A stretch of DNA of 64,000 nucleotides from Zonotrichia leucophrys gambelii (Eukaryota; Chordata; Aves; Passeriformes; Passerellidae). The notes under the pieces are model-generated. The model had not been told where the DNA came from and searched no databases. It worked only from the letters and a program-made list of their open reading frames with translations. Positions 35,245 to 47,700 of the stretch are shown piece after piece. The translations under genes were made by a program, and so were the position numbers. Position 1 is the first letter of the stretch. Every line of letters starts with the position of its first letter. The DNA lies in contig NC_088188.1 of assembly GCF_028769735.1 (NCBI RefSeq), positions 5,603,001-5,667,000 of the forward strand, in the 5' to 3' direction.

Positions 35245-35516
35245 GGAGAAGCTGCTTCAGTTTTATTTATCTATAAAAATACCCAATCTTTAAAAACCCA
35301 AGGAGACTAAACCAGCACCTGGATGAGGGTGGTGGTCTACAAGTACGGGCAGGAAGATGGGATTCAGCAGTGACATTTCTTCAGAGAACTTTTTAAATTC
35401 ATTCCATAGGGCTGCTCTGGATCTCTGTAGCTACCGAGGGCACTTCCTGTCTATCCACCCCTCCACGGAGGGAGGGATCTCCCGTTCCCTCCCCTCCCCA
35501 TTCCCAGCTGGGTGTG
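35245..35516 (-). other. LIG3: LIG3 3' UTR
   Basis: It follows the LIG3 stop on the minus strand and ends just past an AATAAA signal (complement at 35262-35267). About 270 nt. The cleavage position is estimated. Confidence 0.55.
35262..35267 (-). terminator. LIG3: LIG3 poly(A) signal
   Basis: TTTATT on the plus strand, i.e. AATAAA on the LIG3 strand, about 250 nt after the stop codon. Confidence 0.6.
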
Positions 35517-35756
35517 CTAGCACGGCGCCACCAGCCTGCGCTTCCTGATGCACTCCCAGATCCACCTGGGCGTCACCCGCTGCGCCCCGGGGTTGTCATC
35601 AATGTCCCCACCGAGCACGTGGGTGGCCGAGGCCGTGTCGAACTCCTCCACCAGGTCCCCGTCGAAGGCGATGAAGTAGCGGCGGATCCGCGCAAAGTCC
35701 GGCACCGAGGGCGCCAGGTACAGCTTCACCCCCGTGAAAATGTCCAGCAGGGGCTG
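35517..35756 (-). CDS. LIG3: LIG3 exon 20 (BRCT domain, stop codon)
   Basis: 240 nt; residues 902-980 and TAG at 35519-35517. It encodes the whole BRCT fold: [49 protein letters not shown]. The acceptor is a CAGCAG tandem, so an alternative start 3 nt later (35753) would drop one Gln. Confidence 0.96.
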   Translation of the reverse strand, partial: QPLLDIFTGVKLYLAPSVPDFARIRRYFIAFDGDLVEEFDTASATHVLGGDIDDNPGAQRVTPRWIWECIRKRRLVAPC

Positions 35757-38700
35757 CTGGGGGAGAAACACAGCTTGGGGAAACATTCCTTGGAATGGGA
35801 ATGCACACAGACATTGGAATGGGAATGGACACAGGCATTCCTTGGAATGGGAATGGACAGGTGTCACGGACATATTTTATGAAAAATCCTTTTGTTAGGA
35901 TCTTTTCTCCTGAGAAGCTGAGAGGCCTCAGAAACGAAATGTAAACAAAAATTATCTGCTGCTGTGGAATGCAACAGGTGCATCTGTGATTGGTCTCAGG
36001 TGGTTGTTGCTAATTAATGGCCAATCACAGTCCAGCTGGCTCAGACTCTCTTGTCAGTCACAAGATTTTGTTATCATTTCTTTTCTATTCCTTGACAGCC
36101 TTCTGATGAAATCCTTTCTTCTTTTAGTATAGTTTTAATATAAAGTTTTCTTTTAATATATATATCATAAAATAATAAATCAGCCTTCTGAACATGGAGT
36201 CAAGATTCTCATCTCTTCCCTCATCCTGGGACCTCTGTGAACACTGCTGCAGACAGGCTTTCCTTGGAATGGAAGTGAACAGACCCCAGCTGCCCCAGCC
36301 TCCTCCCATCCCACCATGGCTGCTGTCTGTACCTTTTTTCCATTGTCCTCCATCTCAGATGCTTTTCTCTTCTCCCCTCGTCTCTCCTCGGATTTTTGAG
36401 GGGATTCAATGACTCCTTTGCTGTCTAAAAACAAAAATTTAGTTCATGCACGTGCTCTGTGCAGATAGTGGTTGTGTATTAATGTTGGGGGAAAGAGTAA
36501 AGAGCAGAAGGGGAAAGTTTTCTCTCCTCTTTCTGGAAAATCCATTAACTACTCTCACTAGTGAGACCCATTTTTCTACTGGAAATGCTGTGGGGCAGCC
36601 TCCTGCCCCATTCCCAGGCTGCTGCTGCCACCTCTCTGTGCTCTGTGACACTGCTCAGCAATCTGCTTCATGTTCCAGCTCAATTCACCAGGAAATCACC
36701 TGCAGCCACGTGTCCCTTTACACACACGAGCTCCATCCAAATCAAATCAAACACTGGCTCATGGCCAACACTCTCACACCAGAGGGCTGTGACCTGCACA
36801 AACCTGCACAGCATCACCAGAGCTGTTTCCATCCCTCTTTTCCCAACCCAGGACATCTCAGAGCTGTGGCCACTCCATTCCTACAGGGCCAAACCAAGGA
36901 TCTGAACAGATTTTCCCATTAGCCCTGAGATCCATGGGAAAGGTGGGATCATCAAGCCTCTCACAGAAGGCAAGGACTCAGAGGACACAGCCCCAGGCTC
37001 CCTCCTGAAAGCACCATCACCTTACCTTCTGCCTTCTGGGCTTTTGCAGGTGACTTGCTTGGGGGACTCTTAATACTGCTGTGAGGTGTGGAAGACCTGG
37101 AATTGCCATCATTCTCTCCACTGCTGCCAGCTGTGGACTCATCTTCCTCCCCAGCTGTAACACTGAAATCAGCCTTCTCCTTGGAGAGCTGGTACAGCTC
37201 CTGCCCAGAGAAACAGCACAGATCATGTCTGACACTGGAGATGAGCTGTATGCACAGAGAGCTCTGGTGTTCTCCCCCTGCAGTGTTTGCTCAAAAGCAT
37301 TTTCTTCCTGCACCCCTCTGCAGTCATTTTCCTGTCCCAGCTCCCTGCATTCCACCCCTCTCCTGGCATTAAGGTGGAGCTAAAGCCACATCCACATCAT
37401 CTGCAACAGAGCAAGAGCCTGAAGGATGAGCAGTGCCCAGTCTGACTGTGGGAAGGGCCCATCTGCAGAGGGGTTTGTTCCTCTCTCCTCCCCACGGGAT
37501 CCTGGCAGGCCCTGGGGCTGCATCACTCCTGCTTTCCATGGCACAGCAGCCCTGGCAGCTGCTGCCAGCCCCAGACTGCAGCACAGAGCTCCTCCAAGGC
37601 TGCCATTGAGGTGGCTGCAGCCCAGGGGTTCTGGCCAGTGCCACTTGGCCCCTGTGCCCCAGGGTACCCACAGGCACTTCCCAAATGCCTCTCCCAGCCT
37701 CAGCAAGTGATGGGAAACTGAGTGAGCATGGAGAGAAAAAAGGGCTGCCCAAGGAGGTGCTGGAGTCACTGTCCAATAAGCCTGGACCTGGCACTCAGTG
37801 CCATGGTTTAGCTGCTGAGGAGGTGTTAGGTCATAGTTTGGGCTTGATGATCTCAAAATATCTTTTCCAACACAGTTCATTCTGTGATTCTGTGGTCACC
37901 TCTGAGGAAGGCAATTCCTCACCCTGCCACAGGAGCTGACAGAACCAATGCCTGCAGAGACTTCTCTGACAGGGCACAGCAACACAACAGCTCAAGGGAC
38001 CTGAGAGCCTCCAGCAGAACAACCCAGCCCGAGCCTGGCACGAAGGGAAAAGGGAAGGTGCCACGACAGGCAGGAGGTGCCTTCAGTGGATGCTGTGATC
38101 TGCTGAAGCTCAGCCTGGTGCCAGGAGCTGCAGGGCTCCTGCTGACCCACCTTGAGCTGCTGCAGGTTGGTGGCTGTCTGCCAGTCCTTGTCATCGCGGA
38201 TGCGCGTGCAGCGCGGGAAGCGGATGGAGATCCCGTCAGCCGTGTGCGCCTCGGCCTTGGAGAACTCGGCCCCCGTGATCTCCCACACCGGGGCCTTCTG
38301 CACACAGGGAGGGAACCAGGTCACACCCTGTGCTCCCTCAGGAGCTGTGTCACACCCTGTGCTCCCTCAGGGGCCGTGTCACACCCTGTGCTCCCTCAGG
38401 AGCTGTGTCACACCCCTGTGCTCCCTCAGGGGCCGTGTCACACCCCTGTGCTCCCTCAGGGGCTGTGTCACACCCCTGTGCTCCCTAGAGCATCCACCCC
38501 TGGTCCAGGAGCTGTCACCCCTGCTGCCCACCTGGAGCTGTGCAGGTTCGGGGCTGTTGCCATCCTGTGTCCCTCGAGGATGCCGTGTCACAGCGCTGGA
38601 CCCGTCATGGGACCGTGCCACACCCGTGTGCTCCCTCGGCCTATGCAACCCGGCCCCCGTGATTCACCCACCTGGGCCCTTCACTGTCACACCCTGTGCC

Positions 38701-41700
38701 TCAGGACCTGTGTCACACCCTGTGCTCCCTCAGGGGCCTATCACACCCTGTGCCCCTCAGGAGCTGTGTCACACCCTGTGCTCCCTCAGGAGCCATATCA
38801 CACCCTGTGCTCCCTCAGGGGCTGTGTCACACCCTGTGCTCCCTCAGGAGCCATATCACACCCTGTGCTCCCTCAGGAGCCATATCACACCCTGTGCTCC
38901 CTCAGGAGCTGTGTCACACCCTGTGCTCCCTCAGGAGCTGTGTCACACCCTGTGCTCCCTCAGGAGCCATGTCACACCCTGTGCTCCCTCAGGAGCTGTG
39001 TCACACCCCTGTGCTCCCTCAGGGGCGTGTCACACCCTGTGCTCCTCAGGAGCCATATCACACCCTGTGCTCCTCAGGGCTATACACCTGTGCCCCTCAG
39101 GGCGTGTCAACCCCTGTGCCCTCGAGCTTACACCCTTCAGTGAGCCCTGAGTATCACCCCTGTGCTCCCTGAGGGGCCGTGTCACACCCCTGTGCTCCCT
39201 CAGGGGCTGTGTCACACCCCTGTGCTCCCTCAGGAGCTGTGTCACACCCCTGTGCTCCCTCAGAGCCAGCTCTGAGTGCCTCACCCCCACTCACTCTCCA
39301 TCTACACAAAGTGACCTTCCTGGTCACCTTCATTGTTAAAATCACTTTTTCTCTAAGCCTTCACTAACACAAAATGCCAATTTCTAAGCACACCTTCTCC
39401 TTCAGCCATACTGACACATTCCCTACAGCAACAGCAACTTTTGGGTTGCAGTTGTGTTTCAACCCTTTAAAGTCAGGTTTCTCATATCTCAAATTTAAAT
39501 CAAGCTCACTTCTGGAAGGGATTTAATGCACAAGAATATTTCCCAAAACTGCTGCAGGTGTGATTTCTTCATGAAGCTCTTAGCCTCAAATGCACCTGCA
39601 AGATTGAGAGATAAAAACTTGTGCTTAATCTCCCATTCCAACTATGAAGATTTATTTTGTAACACAGACAACTTCTAAGTTGTCCTTCTAAAGGGTTTAT
39701 AGGAGACTGCAGAATAAGGGCTGGGAAATGTTAAATGTGAAATGATTATGAGAGCACTTACCTTTGGATCTGGGACAATGAAGTCTGGATAGTAAATTTT
39801 GTTGATTTTTAGCCACCTTGGAATTTTACTAGGATCCTATTAATTAAAAGCACAAAATTCACATTATTGACACTTATTATCATATATAAACCTAATTCTA
39901 CAACAGAAGCTGATGAAACACAACCTAGCAATAGATCAGCACAGAGGTATTACATTGCCTTTGCATGGATGGAACTTGCACTGATCTGCAGCCACTTCTC
40001 TCATCTAGGAAATCACAAATATTGCCTGAAACACAGCCCTCAATTCCTGTCATTTTGTGTGTGAAACAAGAACAGTTACTCCAATTGTGATTCATGTAAA
40101 ACTACCCTTTTTTTTTTTTTTCAAGATTCTACAACCTTGATGCAAATAGCCTTCAGGATGTCAAGGTAATATTAAAATTCAGCTCTCTGTTGATTTTTCA
40201 AGTCTTGAAAAGCAAGATAAATCACTGACAGAAATCTTAACTCCAACCCCAGGTTATGGAGCCACCAGATCAGAGTCTGACTGAGCACTTCCCTCCCACA
40301 GCCCCATCTAGTGACTGCCTTTGCCAATCACATCATGCCCAAAAATCCAGATAAAAAATTGGGATCTTCCCAACAAAACCTTGTCCTAGCAGGAAACAGA
40401 CGGTGCCTGGCTTCCCACTCAGTGTGTGGGTACAGATCCCAGCAGTGCCTCCTCCAGGAGCTGGCTGCTCTGACTCCTCACTTGTGGCTGATGAGCTTTA
40501 ACTCTGATTCATTCCTGGCAGGGCACTCCCAGCCTGCAGTGCAGCTGAGCCCTTGCCTGAACATCCCCTGGCTCCCCTCTCACCTTGCTGATCTTCACCA
40601 TGTCCAGCTCTGTCTGCAGACGTGCCAGGGTGGCGTCATCGTGGCCACCAGAGCACTTGGTCACCGTGCACCACTTCTCACTCTTGGGGTCGTAGCAGCC
40701 CATGAGGAAGATGGACATCATCCCACCTGCACAGGACAGCAGGGCTCACACCTTGCACAGGACAAGACAGCTTTTCTGAGCCAAAATCCTTCTGTGGCTT
40801 TGGGGTTTGGGCTTGTGATGGCTGCAGGGCCACTGACAAAGCTGAGCAGAGCCTCTGCACTGGGCAACAGCCCAGCCCAACACCTCCAGCTCTGGAGCCA
40901 CAGCAAGGACATGATGGGCTGCAGCAGGTAACCACTGCTCCAGCCACCCTCATTCTGGAGGCCTGAACAGGAAAACTTTGGGAGCTCCTTGAGCAGACAG
41001 AGCTCTGACTTCAGCCACCTCCAGACCTACCTTTGCTGCCTTGTCCATAGAAAGCCCCCAGCACCACCAGGTCAGCAGTGTCAGCCATTGCCCCCTCGTT
41101 GAGATAATCCTTCTTCACCTTCAGCCAGTGGCGCTTCCCTGGCTCATAATTACCCTGTGCAAAGGAAGGCAGAGCCCCCTCAGAGAGATCCCCTGGTGGG
41201 CAGCACCTCCTCAGACAGCCCTGAGCCCTTTACCCAGCTCAGCAGGTCCTGAGCACAGCAGGAGGAGCAGTGGATTGGGTGTCAGCGGTGAGAGGAACCC
41301 AGAGATGTTTCTGGAATGCTCAGGGTGTGATTCTGCTGTCTCAGAGCTGACTGCTGTCATTCCCAAATTCCCAGCTGACACCAGGACAGAGTGAAGGGGA
41401 ACTTGCCTTTAAATCCTTCAGCACCAGCCCTTCCAGCCCCTCCCGGATGACCCGGGTGATCATGTCTGCCAGATCTGAAGCTTTCTGCAAAGGAGAGGGA
41501 CCATGGTTAGCTCAGGACTCTAAAAAGGGCTCAGCTCTTCAGGCTTTGTGTTTGGAGCAGTGGTGCACTAAACCCAAAGCAGCTGCAGGGAGAGGAAGAG
41601 GCACTTCCACAACAGTTTTCCAAAGAGGATCCTGTACACAGATCCTGTAAATGGATAAATCTTCTCTTTGCTGCACACCCAGTGACTAAGTTGGGAATAT

Positions 41701-44700
41701 GTCCCAAAAAGAGAAGCTTTGTCTGATAAAAAAATACCCCTCAGAGACGTGGCTGCCCCACTGGCTGTGTCCCAGGATGTCCCAAGTCAGATTTGCTCAG
41801 CCAGCAGTGCCTGCTTCCTTCTCCATCCAACTGCCTTGGGACCTATGAACCTTCTTCTGCCCAAAATGTCCAAGCATCCTCCACCAAAGTCAAGGTGCCA
41901 CAGAAATCAGCAGCAATGGGGAAAAATAATGGGACATCAGGCTTGTGCATAGTCAAAGGAAAATCCCAGCATGCTGCTGCCTAAATGCAGATTCTAGCAG
42001 CCAGAATGTCTCAGGGCTGTGTGGGCACTGGAAGCTGCCAGTTTGGGAAGTCTGGCTCCCTTCAACCAGGCTGCAGTCACAGCTCTGCACTGCACAGCAC
42101 ACACTGAGTGACAGCAGGACTGAACTCCTCCTAACAGGGTCAGAGTGACAATGGCTACAAAATCATTAACAAGCCAGGAAACCTGAGGCATGCAAGTTAA
42201 GATTATACTGAAGGGGTTGGAGCCAGGAAAAGATGAGAATACAGTGTTGGCTCAGGAAGCCTTGCACACAGAGCAGAAGCAGAACCATTTTGCCAGGGTG
42301 AATTTTCAGAGTTAATCATAAAAAAAAGCCAAGTGCTGGAGGAGCAGGGTCAGGGCTGCAGGGGCACTCTGGACTCACTGTGACATGTTTCATCTCTGAG
42401 AACAGGATCCTGTTGGGGATCTCCACCATGTTGTCGTGGAGGAACTTGCGCCGTTCACAGAGGGGCCTGGAGCAGGGCAGGGACAGTGAGGGACAGGCAG
42501 CAATCCCAACAGGAACATTGAAAAAAGCTGCTGAAGCCATTAAATCATCCTAGAGAGCTCCTGAGAGGACAACTAGCTCTTACTTTGTATCCTATCACTT
42601 CCTGGAGGAAATTCCAGTGCTAACAGTGTGTTTAGAGGATGTGGGATGAGCAGCTGAGATGCAGCTGATCCCAATATTTTGGAGAGCAAGAGGAGCTCCA
42701 CAAAAGAACTCTTGGCACAGCAAGGGCCCTCCCATGCTGCCCTGATTTCCCAGTGAATGCCCAGTCTGACAGCCCAGGTGAACTGGTCTGTCTGCATGAG
42801 TGGGGTTTTCCAGCCCAGGATTTCCAGTTCATGCCAGGAAACCAGCCCAGCCACTCTCCCCTGGCAGCCATACCTGTCCATCAGGCTGATGTCATTGAAG
42901 TAGATGCAGTCAAACACAAACAGGCAAACGTTGGCATCCTGGAAAGCAGCTTTCTGAAATACAATTAAAACAATTCTGCAGTCACAGCAAACAGTTTTAG
43001 CAAAGTAATAAAATGATGGATTTTAATCTCTGTAATATTTTAGGTATTATAAGCTTATGCCTCTTCTAAAAGAAGCATTCTGAGAATTCAGATTTACACT
43101 GAATGAGTCCAAGCACAAGCTGAGAACATAAAAAATGTTCATTTCATAGGAATGGAAAATAATGCTAAAAATATTAATGGTTTTGGGCAATGTAACATCT
43201 GTCACTACTGCTGCAAAAAACCCACCACATTTCTACAGACAGCAGATTAATGGCTACTTTTAACTTAAGCACTCATAGTTTAATTTTCATTTTCCTGTCC
43301 TTTTCCTCACCCCCATTCAGCCTAGACACAAGCACTCCATAACATTTGCATGGAATAATCACTGCATCCCTGTGGTCCCCCAGGCTGCCATACATTGCTC
43401 AAGCCATGAGAAACAATGACAGAATTGTAACATTGTCCAAAGATTTTTGTAGTATTATTGAAATTAATTTCTGTTAATGTCCTGCCAGGGATCAGGTTAA
43501 TATCAAATCTACTGTATTAGAGTAGTAGCTTTTCAATGTCAGCCTTCTCAATAATCTTATTTTTTTTCCCCCAGATGCTCTAACAAGCACCAGAGCTCTG
43601 AAATTATCCTGTGATAACAGATTGTGTTTAAGTCAGCAGTGTAACAGCCTCCAAACACAAAAAGCCTTTTTATTTATTTTTGTTTTTACCTTGTGCACAC
43701 CAAGAGTCCCAAAAGGAAGTGGCTTGCCAGTTTTATTGTCAATCAGGAGAACTTCTGAATCTAGAATCATACTCTGCCCACCAGGGAAAGCCTGGGGGAT
43801 GAAATCCTTGAAATGGGCTACCTTGGGAAAAGAAGAAAAGAAAAAAAAAAAAAGAAAATAACTGGCTGAAGAGAGGGATTCACTCCAATGCAGGTGTTTT
43901 CTCCATAAGTATATGAGGCACATCTGCACTTCTATGGTACCCACAAATAGAAAAGTGAGGCTTTAATAAACAGAACCAAGTCACCCAACTGGCAACAAGG
44001 TTCCCAAAATGCAGTGCATAGAGAGGATTCTACAGCAGACAGATGAAATTTAATTCCAAGCTCTTAATGTGTACCAGAATTAAATTATTACAGTTTTAGG
44101 TGTTGCTTTTCCACATTCTACACATAAATAAATCAGGAATGAGAAGGAATTCTCCTTGCCTATAGAAGGAAATATTGGGAATGCAGAGGAGGAGCTGGCA
44201 GGAGGGGTGAGGCAGTGCCCAGTGCTTACTTTGTGGGGGAGCACAGGCTTGAGGCTCCTGCTGAAGTAGCTGAAGTGATCCCCGTTCTTGTGCACCTGCA
44301 CGCGCTCGCCGTCGTACTTGATCTCGGCGTACATCCCGTTGGGACACTTCTTCATGGCATACTCGATGGACTTGCAGGCCTCAGCCTGGGGACACAGGGG
44401 ACAAACCCCACTGACACATGGAAAATAAAGCTGCTCTTACCCAAGTTCATGAATGAGCTACAATGAATCCCCCTGTAGAGGTTTTTGTCCAGAATCTCTG
44501 TTAGCGAGTCCAAGTTCTCCTTAATTATTCACGTACTAATATCCGCATATGCCCAGATAATTACAGCTTTTCAGTGCTTATCCCTTCCAAAAGCTTTAAA
44601 ATGTGCACTGTGCCTTCTGTAGGAGTGTGCTCAGCCCACAAGTAAATATTTAACTCTGCTTTGTTCACACAAAAAGCCTGACTTATTTGACTCTCTAATC

Positions 44701-47700
44701 CACTGGAAAGCTTACACTCTTTCCAGAGAAAGGATCAACTTCTGCAATGAGAGCAAACAAATACAAAAGACTGAGAGCAAGGGAAGGTTTTAGTTTGGCA
44801 GTTACTGAGTATATTGAATACTTGGCCTGGTGGTAGGAGATGCCTTCTAAACTAGAATTAAACAACCCTGAACACTGCACAGCCACTGCCCTGGCTCCTG
44901 ACTCTCCCAGATGGGGATTAAACAACCCTGAGCCTGACAACAGCCACTGCAGCACTGCCTGGCTCCTGAACCTCCCAGATGGGGATTAAACAACCCTGAG
45001 CTCTGCACAGAGCCAGCCCACACTGTCCTGGCTCCTGACCCTCCCAGGTGGGGTCTCTGTCCCTGCCTGGCTGCCAGGAGAGGCCCAACCTACCAGCATG
45101 GGCTGCACTGGGGTCATGAGTGAGGCCTGCACACTCAGGGTCTTCTTCAGCCCTGGCACCTTCTCTGCCTCCTGCTGGTTCTGCAGCACCCTCTCCACCA
45201 CGTCCTGCAGGTTCCTCGAGGCCTTGAATGCCTCGTAGGCATTGGGATCCAGAGCATCCAACCTGCAAAGCACAGAGAGAGGGGGAGCATGGATCAGCCC
45301 CAGGGCTGCTGCTGCCTCAGGAAATGAGCTTTTCTGGATTCCTGTCACTTACACGTGCTTTGCTCCAGCATTCATTTTCAAGTCATGCTTAATTAGCCTG
45401 ATGATGCACTTCAGGTCGTTGCCTGTACACCTGAAGAGGAAAAGATTCAGTCAAGGTGTGAAGTGAACTTTCCAGCTGAAAAGAAAATTATCCAGGTCTC
45501 TTTAAAAAAAGGTCCCCTCTTTGCAGAGGGTCAAACTAATCATGTTAATAGTGACACCTCAGAGACACAAGGGAATATCCAAAAAGCTTTCCAGCATCTT
45601 GATGCCAACATTAACTCTGCCTCAGTGTTGATGTACCTTCCAAAATGTACTTAATTAATGCATCAAGAGTAACTTATCGGAAAATCCTCAGCCTCACATC
45701 AACACAAACTGAGCCAGACCAAAAATCTTTGTCTAAATTACTTGAAGGCTTTTCCCAACATGCTTAAGAACAGCAACTTAATTAACAGCTAAGCACCATT
45801 AGGGTGTTGTTGAAAATCATTTGTTTGATTGAAGTGTCCTGACAGGCAGGGACAAAGTTCTCTAGCACGAACAAGCAGCCATAAAAGCTCTCCACTGCTG
45901 TCAAGGTGTCTCAATCACACCACTAACAGCAGCTTACAGATGCTAATTAAGTTCAGTTTCAGTGGCTCATGATTCATTTTTCACCCTCTCCAGCTTGTAG
46001 AGAACCACTCCAGTGTCTGGGCAAACCTTCAGAGGTTGATTCCTTCCCTCACCTGCGACTGATCTGCTGCAGGACACTCTGCTGGTCATCCTCCTTGGTG
46101 AGCTTGGACAGCTGCATGAGGAACTCATCCACCTCCTGGATGGTCAGGAGGCTCTTGGCTGCTGGAGGACAGGTCTTGCTCTGCTCAAAGAAGATTCTGA
46201 TGGTCTCAGAAACATCTCCCTGTCTCCAAAAACAAAACCAGGGTGTGGATGAGAGGCATGGCCAGAGAATGGGGTGCCACTGGGGATTCTGCATGGTTCC
46301 AGTGAGGATTGCACCAAGACATTGGAATCAAACACTTAAAGAAGCTGCCACGACACGTAAAGCTGCTCAGCTGTTTAATTTGCCAAGAAAGGTAATTAAG
46401 AGTACCAGCATCATCTCATGGCTCTATTTTTCACTGCTGCAGCAGCACAGACCATTTATTTCCTCAGGATAAATCCACTTGTAAATCCAAGGACACGGGA
46501 CAGGCTAGTGATGTCACTAGAAGGCAGTACACAGCAAGGCAATGAACAGAGATGAAAAAATTACCATTATTATCTAATTCACCCCTTTTCTGCACCTTGC
46601 AGTGAATCACAGGGTGCACAGTCAATCACAGGGACTCACTGCACAACTGAGCACCTGCAATTGCAGCAGCTTAATTGTAATAACCAACTGCAGCTGCCAG
46701 TGACAGGTCTGTTAATTGAATCCCAGGTTTTGATGTGTGATGGTACAAAAAGAGGAATATAACTCAGTTCTGTAGCAATGTGCCAGACAAAGGAGTTTAG
46801 ACAAACAGATGCACCCCACCTCGCCTAGGTAATTTTAGTCTTGCTTTCTAAAGCTTTGCCAGGTGAATTCTTATCCTGCTTTCCATTTAAACATGATTTT
46901 CTACAGGTTCCAGATGGCAGAAAATGCTATGAAAACTGCTAAAGTCAAGGAAAACCAAAATAAATCACCATCTCCCATTCTAACAGTCAAGCTAAGGAGT
47001 AAAAAACCTAAAGCATTACAGAATTTCCATAAGCAAAGAGCTGAAGAGCAGAAATTAGGAGAGCAGCTGTCTGCACTCACCTGCTCCAGGTCCCGGACCA
47101 TTTCTTCCTGGTTGCAGTTAAAAATCCTGCTGAACAGCTTTACAATCTGCTTATCATTCAAGTTGTAAACTATTTTAATGACACCTGGTAACAGCATCTT
47201 AATGGTCAGGTATACATCACCATGAAAACCATCTGGAAAAAAAAAAAGAAAAAAAAAGAAAAAAAGCAGATTATAACAGTGAGGATTTATTTTCATGTCC
47301 AGGTTCTGGTTGGTTGTGTCCATTTGCGTAATCCTGGGGATACAACCCACAGGTGGGGCTTGGAATTCTTAGGGGAAATAGCCACAATTTGCCTCTAAAC
47401 TGGGCATCTACACCTGAGTGAGACATTTTTGTCTGAATTTGATATTTGCAGAGCTCACTTTTCAAAGATTACCTCCACAGCTCAGAAATCACCACAGCAC
47501 AAGGCTGGGAGCACACACAACAACCAGCTTTGAATCTCCCCTTTCCTTTTGAGACTTTGCAAAGCTGATTGTGAGAGAGCTGAGAATTCCCAGGTGGATC
47601 CATACCTCCTGCAGATCCCTTCCTGAGGAAGTCCTGGATGATCTGGGTTTTGACGTTGTAGCTGGGTTTCTCAGCCACCATGGCGCAGAGCTTGCGGAAC

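Noticed and set aside
37884..39150. Overlapping plus-strand open frames of 419, 332 and 158 codons rich in [17 protein letters not shown] and similar repeats
   Set aside because: They are translations of the 29/30-bp minisatellite in a LIG3 intron; all frames are open because the unit lacks stops. They also overlap a real LIG3 exon on the other strand.
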